Of a stretch of DNA of 64,000 nucleotides, positions 31,001 through 43,000 are shown in pieces. The position numbers and the translations under genes are program-made. Source of the DNA: Bemisia tabaci (taxonomy: Eukaryota; Arthropoda; Insecta; Hemiptera; Aleyrodidae); the NCBI RefSeq assembly GCF_918797505.1, contig NC_092797.1:52798157-52862156 (forward strand), given 5' to 3'. The notes beneath the pieces were generated by a model. The model did no database searches, was not told where the DNA came from, and saw only the letters and a list, made by a program, of their open reading frames with translations. How positions within the stretch are numbered: the stretch's first letter is position 1; each line of letters starts with the position of its first letter.

Positions 31001-34000
31001 TTGAAATTTTCATAGTGAATGCAAGTTTTCTACTGATTTGGATCTGCTTTTTTATTTATTTGTCCTTGGAATCTGTGTTGATCGATTCACGTGTTTATTC
31101 TTCGTTCGATTCATTTCGATCGAATATATACCCTTCCGTTACATGCAGACTTCCTATCATACTCTTTTATTTAACTGAACGATTTGCCTTCTGCTGCGTC
31201 TGCAGCAATTGTTGCTACGTATATGTTGCGCGTCCTGATTGTAGGTCATTACATACTCGACTCTCTGAAGGCGTTTTTTGTGTATAAGTAGCGCGATCTG
31301 TCTGAGAACGAACGAAGTAGGGATTAATCGATTCGTTCAATCTCACTTCTGTTGTTTTCCGACTGGGTGCTCTACTCTCGCACATTAAACGCCTTCGAAA
31401 AGCAAGTATGTAATGCGCTAAAATCAGCACGCACGACATATTTGAAACAACAATTGCTGCGGACGCGGCTGAAGGCGAATTGCAAATAACCTTGAAGAAA
31501 CAAATTTGTAGGGAGACTTTTTGGGACTGAAAATTTTTAATGCGGTATGTATTATTTTGCATTTAAACTTGTTTAAGTTTATACAATAATAAAACAAATT
31601 ACACAGTGGGTAACAAGGCTAATTTTTACGGAAATATCAACAAAACGTTTCGGCCGAAAACTCAGCATTCCTCGGCTAGATAAAACAGTAAAAAAGTGTA
31701 AAAAAATCTAATAACGTAGTATTTGGCTGTACCTTTCAAAGTGAGAACAATGTTGTTATGCAATGTGAGAGAAACCTATTCCCTCCCAAGTGACAAGTAT
31801 TTTCTCGAGAGAGAATATTTAAACGGAGACACAATTATTTTCTCGGAGAAACTAGAAAACTATTCTCTCGGAAGAGAATGCTATTCTCTCCGGAGAGACA
31901 ATTATTCTGTCCGAAGTGACAAGTATTTTCTCCAGAGGGAATATTCTCTCGGGAGGGACAACTATTCCCTCCGGAATGATAACTTTTCTTTCCGAAGACT
32001 TATCTCTCCTGAGAATGAAGTTTTTCCTCCCGAGAAAATACTTTCTTCTCTCGAGGAAATATTTTTCTCTCCCCAAAGAATAATTTTTCCTCACTGGAAA
32101 CAGTTTTCTCTCCCCAGGGTATAGTTCTCCCTGCCAAGAAAATAGTTTACTCTATCGAGAGAATAGTTTGCTCTCGAGAGAGACAATCGCATAACAGTGT
32201 TTGTTCTCGCTTTAAAAGGTACAGCCAAGTACTACTTTTTCAGATTTTTTTCAATTTTTGTTGTTTTATCCAACTGAGGGTGGCTGACTTTTCAGCCAAA
32301 ACGTTTTGGTGTTATTGAAGTGAAAATTAGTCTTGTTACCCACTGTGTAATTTGTTTTATTATTTTATAACTTGTCGCGGGCTGCGGAGCATCAATCATA
32401 TCCCATGTTTTAGTTTAAGTTGAAAATGTTTTCCAGAATCACCCATAAAATACAACTCTCTATTGGTAACAACATTAATTAAAGAGATAAATGGTTTTCA
32501 ACGCGTTTTATACGGTTGTTTTCAATAAGCCTTCAGCTGCGTCCGCAGCAATTGTTGTTACAAATATGTTGTGCGTGCTGATTTCAGCGCATTACATACT
32601 TGACTCTTCGAAGGCGTTTAATGTGCGAGAGTAGAGCACCCAGTCGGAAAACAACAGAAGTGAGATTGAACGAATCGATTAATCCCTACTTCGTTCGTTC
32701 TCAGACAGATCGCGCTACTTATACACAAAAAACGCCTTCAGAGAGTCGAGTATGTAATGACCTACAATCAGGACGCGCAACATATACGTAGCAACAATTG
32801 CTGCAGACGCAGCAGAAGGCAAATCGTTCAGTTAAATAAAAGAGTATGATAGGAAGTCTGCATGTAACGGAAGGGTATATATTCGATCGAAATGAATCGA
32901 ACGAAGAATAAACACGTGAATCGATCAACACAGATTCCAAGGACAAATAAATAAAAAAGCAGATCCAAATCAGTAGAAAACTTGCATTCACTATGAAAAT
33001 TTCAAATTGCGGTGTCTCGAAATTAGGATAAGCCAAGATTTTGATTTTCCGCAATTTTAAGTCTACACGCACCATAGACTCACCTTCTGCAAACAATTTT
33101 TGGGTAAATTTTTGTAGCATATTTTATTTGCTTCAAGACCACTGTAAATCTTTCATAAATTATTGAATTAAAAAAAATTCGTGCCAAGTGGGCTCCGAAA
33201 AAGCTGCCTTATCGCGCGCCTGGAGGTGGCGGAAAACGCATCGAAGGCGGCGCGGGAGAGACGACAGAGTTTGCGCTTATCGTGGTTTTGGAGACATTAT
33301 TCATAGGGAACAACTCCTATTTTTGTTCCGACAAAAGTTTGCAACAGGCCCATTCCCAGTCTTCATATCTTTGCTTCCGAACAAACGTCATAAGAGAGCC
33401 AGGCCCTGTGCGCAGCATTTAAGACAACATCTTTTAAGAGCCCTCGTTTCCGGGAGCGCTCACTTTCCTCCAGAATTTATTTATCTCGCTCACCGTGGGA
33501 GAGAGCGTTGGAGTTTTATTGACAACGATAAATTCCGCGGGAGGGAAACCTATAGACGGTTCTGGTTCAAGAGCTGCCGACCTATAATTAAATGCCCTTA
33601 ACCTTGAACCGGAAAGGTGGTTTGTCCGAGAACGTCAGCATCTCACGGGGGATGGGGCGGAACTTTCCTCGCGGCCTTACCCTTCGTGTTGCACCGTGCG
33701 CAGCTTCATGCGGAGATCTCGACAAGGATAAAACGCCTTCAATCTGTTCCGTATGCAAGAAGGACATCCTTGGAGCACGAATAGTTGCATTTCTGCCCCT
33801 TATTCAATGTGGTATACCTTGAAACGATTTGAAAAGTTGAGCAAAGGGCGACGAATAAACCCCACGCCACAAGTTTCCTCTTCGAGTTCACAAGCAAGAC
33901 ACAGGGTGCGCACTGGAATTTTCGAAAATTGAACTTTTTAGCCTACAGGATTCCATTGTTCAAACAAAAATCTGACTATAGAGTAGATGATTCCATCCAA

Positions 34001-37000
34001 ACGAGATGTTCTAACATATTTGCTGACTTGTTACTTGTGACTTGTTATTTCGAACGACAATTTTTTTTTCTGACAACACACAGATTTTTAGTGCACGCAC
34101 AAAAAAAAAACCACACAGACGATCACAGACCAGAAAGCAGTACTAATTTCAGAACATTTTGACAAAGCTGAACACGGTCGTAAAAGAAAAATCTCCGGAT
34201 ATAGTTGCATGCACATCAAGGACATTTTCTATTTTAATCAAGAAGAGCTCCTATTGCGTGTATTCTTCCAAAAAAATCTAGTTGTTCCAATTTGAGTTAT
34301 TTTCAGAAGAAATGAAGTACTTGTTTGAAATGTAATTATTTTTAAGACCATTGGAATTTCTTTAGAAACAACTGGAATTTTTTTTGTGCAAATGATTCTA
34401 CACCTCCTATTCAACTCTCTCACTGGAATTAGAGGCTGTAAATCAGTGGCGAGGCGTGAATGATCGATTATCGATATTTCCTCATTTGAATGTACGGTAA
34501 AGAATCGATTATTAAGGTGTACGTTAAGGACGGCCTGTTTATCGATCGTTTTCATGAGTTTAAATGGCAGATCGATTGATGTATCGCAAAGCACGCCACG
34601 CCACTGCTGTAAATTTACTTAGAGATGTCCCCGACAAAAAGTCAAATCGGGTATTCTATCGAATGCCTAGAAAGTTGCTCAAGAATCACAGAATTTTCCT
34701 CTTTCTTCGATGAGAGTTCTTAAGCTTCTCACGTCTTGAAAGTGAACATGATTAGATTGTATACTTTCCTTGAATTTTATTCTCATTACTATTTTTCAGC
34801 CATTTGCAGACCTAGAGATTTTAGGTTTAAATGATAATTGATTATAAAGATCCGGTGGAACAATTGTCATGAGAATTGCGACTATCGTAGGTAAGAATCT
34901 CTAGATCTGCTCGCTGTTATTTAACAGGGCACACACTGCAGAAGTGCAGAGTCACCTGCAGTTCTATATTTTGTTCAAAGACTCGTTTACTTGTCAATAT
35001 TTTAAATGATCTGCACTTCATAAAGTTTTTCAAAATTTTGAGATACACGTTCATTCAAGAGCTAAAAATCTGGTCCATCACTATAATTCTCTAAAATTTT
35101 CACTAAGAATTTGTACATGCATTACCACAGCGTTATCGCATCAAAAATTGGTGACAGATCCAGAGCTCCAATCAAAAGAGAATTACATACATTGCCTTGG
35201 GATTAGCCAAAATACCTGATTTGACTTTCGACCTTCAACACTGAATTATTGATATTTACTCAATCAAGTGAATAGGTACGTCCTCAAAAATAAAATTTCA
35301 TGGGCTACTTTTCAATGTTTTCCAAACAGTATTGATGAATTTCGACGGTGAAACTGCAAAAATGTGCACCTATCTTGGTTGCGGTGTTTCGAAATCTCCG
35401 CTTCTACTTTATTTTCTACGTGGAGACCGAACCAAGATCATGGCTTGAAGAATATTCTTTGTAAAGAGAAGAAAATGAAATTTTCAAAAAATGGCGTTCA
35501 GAAGTTTTCCATGTGGACTATACAGTACGACAGGAAGTCACACTTCTGCAGTTTCACCACAGATTTCCATCTTGTGCGCACTTTCACAAAACGTACAGTT
35601 TTTAAGCTCGTACTACATTAAGTGATGAATTTTCAGTTTTTGTTAATGTTATCCAGGGTGTGAATTAGAAATAAGATATGCATACCTTTCTCCAGTGGCG
35701 CTCGCTTATATTTTTCTAGCCTTTTCACAGCAATGGCCTCCAGTCTGACCCTGGCGGCTGGATATTCTTTCAGGACATCCCACATGTCCTTTTTTGACAG
35801 CACGAACAGGTCACTATACCCCACCGATCGGACTGAGGCTGTCCTTCGATTACCTGAGGAAGTAAATGTAATCAGAAAATTAAGTTGATTCTTCAAGTTA
35901 CAAGAGTAGCATTAACACAAAACATTTCATGAGAGAAGAAATAAAACCTCAAAATCTTCATTTTCTAGTTAAGCACAGATTCTGGGCCTTAATGCCAGAT
36001 TCTTTCATTGGGAGAAGTGTTCGAATAAGCGAATTTTCGCGATCGAATATCATTCACCGTTGAATGATATTCGACGATTGTGCATTTTTTTTCAATGATA
36101 TTCGACTTCTTCGTTGGTCTCACCAGAGACCGTTGAAATCCATCAATTTGAAATTTCGAATTCACCTCGGGACTTGAATTCGATTTTTGAATTGATGCAA
36201 TCGATGTCAGAAACTTCATCTCTCACAAAAATTGTTGTTGTGGTTTGTCAATTCAAGTCTGGTGTTTTCGCAATTTCTGTGTTTTAGTGTTTCGTGTTTT
36301 CTTATTTTCTTCTTAATTTCATTTAGGAAAAAAATCTGAGCTCTGATTGGCTCCTGATATCACCGATCATCGGCATCACTCAGCACTGATCAATTCGTTT
36401 GATGAATGACATTCGATCGCGAAAATTCGCTTAATGTTTGTTACACATTTTGTCCCCCCTCTGACGTAAAAGCGCATAACTCGGTTTCCATATGACCCCC
36501 CAAAAGTATGGATTTATATGTAGAAGAGGGCTCATGTGAACTATACCTCACGCAAACCCTATGCATATAGTTCCTTTTAGCATAAAACACATCAAATTTA
36601 GATACGCTCTTACGTCAGAGGAGCAAAGATTTGTGCCGCCAACAGACGTGAGTGTTGCTTTGCGTCTGGTCAGGTTTACATCAGTTTCCGAGGTGAAGTA
36701 ACACTTTGAAGATTGCTACATCATTTTGCGTTGTTCTTTATAAACTGAGGATTTTTCCATGAAGATTAGTTGGAATATTTTATCCTATAATTTTTGATTG
36801 TTGACGGAAGAATAATTTTATACCTATGGACCATAAAATTCGTCAATTCGTCCTCTTTTTTGGTGCGAGGAACGAACGTCTGAATCTGGAGAATAAAGTA
36901 GACGGTCACATGATAAGCCATGGTATTATTTCAAAAAAGGTCTACTCAATCTTTGCTTTTTTGAATGCCTTGCTGAGATAGAGAAGCAGAGTGTTTGAAA

Positions 37001-40000
37001 AAGGATGGAGAACATGAAGATAAGGAGAATGAAATTAAAGCACATTGCCTTGAACTCCGCAAAATCGGATGAATGCATTCAGGAAGGGAAAAAACGTATG
37101 TCATCCTTGGCTCCTTGGATAATCTTCACTTCGTGAATATTGTGTGCCTCCATTGTGTCTCCTTCCATGACAATCAAGAGTCCATCAAAAGCTACAGTCA
37201 GTTAATAGTTACTAACTCTCCTGCAGATGGACTTCTTTTCAGTTACCCTGGTAAAATTGGCGATAAGAGCTGCGTTTCAAAATACCATAGGAATTCTTAT
37301 AGCCGGCTAAAGAAGGCTACAGAAAATCATATAGCTGGCTGTAGAATGCGGAGAAAATCATACGGCCGGGCTATACGAAGCGATAAAAAATTATGCAGCC
37401 GGGCTATAGTTCCTATCGCCGGGCTTTACACTTTATCGCCTGACTGTTGCTTTTTCGCCATCGATTATAAAAGGCTATAAGAAATTATGTAGAAATTCGT
37501 GTGCTTTGGAAATCATTAAGTTTGATACGGAACCACCTTAATATTTGCAAAACACACATTATATTTTCCTTTAATACATATTTTGTTTTATCAATTAAAA
37601 TGAGAATAATCCATACAGATGTGCAAACATTTCAAAATCATGAGTTGAATAATCGCCAGATTAAATATTAGAGCCTAACACAAAGCGGAGCGGCGACGCA
37701 TTGGCGCCTACAAACCTAACAGGGATACTTCACGCATTGCGCAACGCGTGAAGTATCCCTGCTAGGTTTGTAGGCGCCAATGCGTGTTTCGCGCTGGCTG
37801 CCCGCCTGCCACGGCGCTTGAAGCAACTTTTTCACACCAGAGGTATTGCACAGTATCATACGAAACTGAAGGCGCTCTAATATATTAGTAATGACAGGCA
37901 TCCATCAAAAGTACGGAGCTTTCCTCACAAAATAAATCAAGATACTACGGCCCAAAAAGAGAGCAGTATTCAAAAAACTCACTAAGTCCTAGCATCCGTA
38001 ATTAGTAACGTTTAGCATACACTTTATCGCCTGGCTGTTGCTTAATCGCCATCGGCTATAAAAGGCGATTAGAAATTGTGTGGCCGGCTATAGAAGCTAT
38101 TGGAAATCTTACAGCCGGCTGTAGGTCTATGGTATTTTGGAACACAGATTCTACTGCCAATTTTTACCAAGGTAGGTAATCCTCAATTGAACTTCATTTT
38201 CGCAATATGGATCTATCATTTCTAGTTCAATTTAGAAACAACATATGCCCCATTGGTTCCCTTATGTGCGAGTAGATAGGTAATTTAAGAATCAAAAATG
38301 GTACTCAACCATAGTGCTAGTTCCTAATTGCAAAAATTATGGTCTCAGTTGGAGCAGCTCTACACGATACAAGTCTACCTGGGAAAAGCTTCCTTTTTGC
38401 TTGTTGTTGAGTCAGTTCCACCTTTTCGTCCTCGGTTTTGGGTATCTTTTAAGGATAAAAATCGGTCTGAACCAGCCCCCAAAACTCGAATTCTATGAGC
38501 ATTTATATTCCTCTTATACATAGGTTATTTCTTAATTTTTCCAGTAAAAATATACTTTTTTTTGCATTAATGAGTCCATTTTTGAGTATTAGTTAACGAG
38601 TTTTGCTACCAATGCTCCAAACTCATTCAGGAGTAATAATCGTTGCACAATGCTCCTTACCAGATGCTGCGCTTACAATCATTCGTAAGCGCACAGACAA
38701 GCGACACCGAGAGACATAAGTTATTACCAACCATTATTGTTCCTTTCTCCCGTGCTGAGGTAAAACGCTCTGAAAACATTCAAGCGCAGCCAAATTTCCT
38801 CTAATTAAAACTAATATTCTGGAGGTATCGAGGATTTTCTCCATCAAAACTTCCATTGAGTTTCGTTCGTCATTCATGTAATTTTGCACATCTGAAAATT
38901 TCGAAGGAAAATACTCGTGAAGAGAGAATTCGCAGATGTCTGAACTTTGATGAATTTCTCGTTTAAGTAGAAACTTCTGAGAAAACTTAGCACGAGGATA
39001 CTTTTGGTTCATAAATCGAATAATTATTGGAGGAGATACGTCGAAATGATTTAATCCGTTAAATTACATGTATTTAAGTGGGAAATGCCGTCATATGACG
39101 TTTTCTCAATTTTAAATCTAGTTTTATACTATTTCTCGTTTCAAAATCAAAAATTATAAAAAATACTGCGAGACCAGCTCCTCAAGCACTCTCAGACGAA
39201 GAAATAAGAAAATGGAGATGTTGCATGTGTGAGGAATTTGCGATTTTACTATTGATTCTCCTGTAAAAGTTCGCGAGAAACACGATGGTGCTACTGGCTT
39301 TCTCTGAAATCAACTCCCAAGCTCAAAAAAAGCTCTCAAGTTGAGACCAAAATGGAGGGGATATCCCACGCTATCCTGAGAGTCCACCTCTACATCAAGA
39401 CAAACTCTCCATGCAAAGATAAGGAGCAAATACATTAGCAGGGTTGCCGTGTTTCCAGTTTTAGAGTCCCCAAATAAAGTAGCAGCCCTGTCAAAGTATT
39501 TGCTCCCTGTCTTTGCATGGAGTTTGTCTTGATGTAGAGGTGGACTCTCAGGATAGCGTGGAATGTCCCCTGCAATTTGGCCTCAACTTGAGAGCTTATT
39601 TTGAGCTTGGGAGTTGATTTCAGAGAAAACCAGTGGCACCATCGTGTTTCTCGCGAACTTTTACGATAGATTCAACAGTCAAATCGAAAATTTCACACAC
39701 ATGCAACATCTCCATTGGCGTGCAAATTCTCCATTACTTCAAAAATAAAAATATTTTCAAGCTAAACTTGGCAACGCTCGGATGTCCATACGCCGTTTTC
39801 CTTCTGAGCAGCGCAGCAAGGAGCGTGAGTGATAATGCACGTTATCCGCAGCGAGGGTTGATGCGACCGAGTCACGCACCTCCGTTCTCGGCAGAAAACG
39901 CGTAAATCCGATGGAAAGTAAAGCGAGAATAAGCGGTTTTGCCGGAGGAGTGTTGGCGTCACCTGCGGATCCGCGAATTCCGTGCGACTCGCGAGCGGAA

Positions 40001-43000
40001 GTTTCGGATGTATTCGGTCGAGCGCAACTTCCGGTTAATTATGAACTCGTTAAAGTTAAATTTTGAGGGTTAAGTGTGGAAACTTGGAGAATATTTAAAA
40101 TGGATTTCTCCGAAGGAGGGATTACATAAATAGCATCGGATGAGCCGGCCTGGATTCGTCGGTGGAAACTGCAACGACCGGAGTGCCAAGTCTACAAGGG
40201 AATGGTAAATGACGTATCAAACGAGCGAAAAGCCAAAGTAGAGCTAAATGTCAAATATTTTTTGGCTTTTAGACTGTCATTTGATACACCATTTACCATA
40301 TCTTCAATAGTTTAGCCAGCCTTTGGCATGAAAATGTATCTTCAAAGAAATGCGTGATAGGTAACGGAAAATCGCTTGGCGGTCAGCAAGGTTTCACAGT
40401 GAAAATTGGACTACATTTTGCAATTAGGAGCTGTAAGTTCTGGCCAGGTTTAAAAACGGCGTAGGTGCCATTATTTTCCCTATGCACATAAGTGTTTTTT
40501 TTTCAGATGAGCCGAAATTTATAGCTCCAAATTGCAGACTGTAGTCCAATTGTACTTTTAGGTGCAACCGGTATGAACTTTGAAGAGAAATGAGATTGGA
40601 GCTATCGTCTGATGAAAATTTACGAATAAAAACGCGGATTCTTAACTGTATATGACGTATTTTACGGATAATAGAAATGAGAAGTCTTAACTTACCTGCT
40701 TGTTTATTATTTTTATTATCGGCTAGTGGATGTACATTTCGGACCATACGAGTCCATTCCCAGCTTTTTTATCGCAACAACTTATGAAAAGCTCACAAAA
40801 TTAACATAGTAGTAGTAACTTCGTAAGTTTTTGTGATAACTGTGCTGAGAATGGACTCGTATGGTCCGAAATGTACATCTTCCAGACAATAATAAAAAAA
40901 TCAACAAGCATGTAAGGCGGGGCTTTTCATTTTAATTATCTATTAATAACAGGCAAAATGCGCTTCTCTGCGTATTTAGTGGCCAAGATTACAACAACAG
41001 GCAAATTTTCACAGAGCCCGTGTGAAATTAAAGGCTTTGAGAGATGTTCGAATGGAAATACGACCATTAAAATTTCGATACCGCGGGTGAAGCAGTGGGT
41101 GCCGGTGCCTGGAGACTAAAAACGCCTTCACTTGCGTGCATATGCAAAACGGACATCCTAGAAGCCCGAATAGTCGCATTCAGGCGTTGTTGATAGAGTT
41201 ATACTATCTTCAGCGGAGTAAAGTTTAAAACATTGTTTCATACTCTCTGTAGTTTGTCATGCTAAGTATTATGTACCTATGCAAACGGAAATCTCTCTGT
41301 CAGCTCCAGGTCAAGTCATGTTTTTATACTAATTAGTCCTCAAACGCGGCAGCTCTTGGAATATCAAACAGAAAGATAATTTCTCGAGAATTTTCACGCA
41401 GGAAGGCTTATTATTTTGCAAAAATCCGTGAATTTAATCTACGGTGTCTAAAACTTTTGATTTCTCTCATCTCCTGAGATATTTTTCCGATTCTTGGAGG
41501 CAATTTGCTGATGATAATAAGGAATCCTCCTTGTTTTCTTTCAGATTTTCTGTGGAAAAACTGCATTTTTCTCTGAACTTAACGCAAGTTACTGATTTTT
41601 TTCCATCTTCACGGTAATTCTGTAGTGTTGAACCAACACAAACAACTAAAGTTAACAAAATTGTATCGAAGCAGAGAGAGAGAGAGAGAAAGTGTGTGTG
41701 AAAATTCCTCATCTTTAGATCAATTCTGTGTTGAATTTCCTGATTTTCCCGCAGATATTAGGTCCTTTGATAAGTCTCGATAATTTTTCGTTTTTCAAGG
41801 GTTGCGACCAGAGAAGACGCGAAGATTGTTCTCTCTCAAAGAAGACTGATCAAAAGAGTTATTTTTATAAAATTATTTTTTCTGAATATTCTAGAAATGT
41901 ACGAATAAAATTTGTGAAAAGCACGTTTGAAAAAATAATTATTGGTACTCAGATTGACATTTTATATTCTGTGTTTAATTATTTATTTCACTCTCATTTG
42001 CCCTCGACGGATTCCGGCACGAAAGATGATAAACTTAAATTAAGCACGCATTCAACCATTTCAAATTTTATCTCAGGTACTTTTTTCTTCCCATATTAAA
42101 TTTTGCAAGATTATAAATTGAACTAAATTTTGCATTAAGAAACCACTATTTTTAGTTAATTTTAGAAACATCATAAGTGAAATTGGATTTCCCATGCAGA
42201 TAGTTGCTCCCATGGATAAACCAGAAATCGTGGTTCCGTCATACTGAACGTATCAGAACGTAAAATGAAAGCGAAGAACATTTTAGAATGTAACTAATAC
42301 GTTAAACGAAATGCATTCTGCAAAAAAGAACCAAGAGAATTTGCAATAAAATTACAAATCAGAATCACCATCTGAAATCATGCAAGAAATTAAAACGCAG
42401 GTAAAATTGCTGTAATGAATTTATAGTTCATTGAGAGAAAAGATGAATATTCTTCACATGATCAGTTTAAATCTGCAAGGTAAACCGAGTTGCACGATCT
42501 TAGCGACTTGAATGCTCTTGGTTCCTTTTGGCAAAATGCGATCATTTGATAAATCAGCTGCGGTAAAACTGACAACGTGGGGCGGAAAATTGAGCTACAC
42601 GCAGAACTAGGTAGAAGCAAGGCAATTGCCATTGTTCTCTGGCAACTTTCTAATTATTTTAAAAGGGGGAGGGGGGAGGGGTGGGAGGAGGGGGCGCACT
42701 CAGGACCACCCCGAGTGAGTTTCTTTCGCTTTCATCTCTCGTCATCTCGTCAAGACCCGGCTTGCACTTAGCACGCCGTGTTCCATTCCGTGTTCCATTC
42801 CGTGTTCCCGTGTTCTCGCGTTCCCGCGCTGTGCCGGAGCCCCCGAGCCGGAGGTCGCGCCTGCCCGAGCAATTTCGCCGAGCTCCCACCGAATAGTTCT
42901 CTTTGAGCCCAATGAGGGCCTCGCTACACGGAATCGGCTTCCCGCCTTGTCAAACATCCCGGAAAATTATTCCACCTCCCGACGGAGGCCCACAGATTAA

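Larger units (their letters stand above)
30747..33260. mobile_element. Large foldback: 734-bp near-identical arms around a 1.05-kb core
   Basis: Left arm 30,747-31,480 and right arm 32,527-33,260 are inverted copies. The 402-nt stretch 30,886-31,287 translates identically to 32,719-33,120 on the other strand, so arms are nearly identical there and about 90 percent at the inner edge. The core holds a second inverted element. Related to the 15.2-16.2 kb foldback. Confidence 0.9.

Noticed and set aside
30886..33120. Two identical 133-codon open frames on opposite strands (30,886-31,287 and 32,719-33,120)
   Set aside because: They are the two arms of one foldback element. Their identity reflects the inverted duplication, and the related arms at 15.2-16.2 kb do not keep the frame.
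33188..33601. 137-codon plus-strand open frame rich in Arg
   Set aside because: Its start lies in the foldback arm and continues into unique DNA; no domain or splice support.
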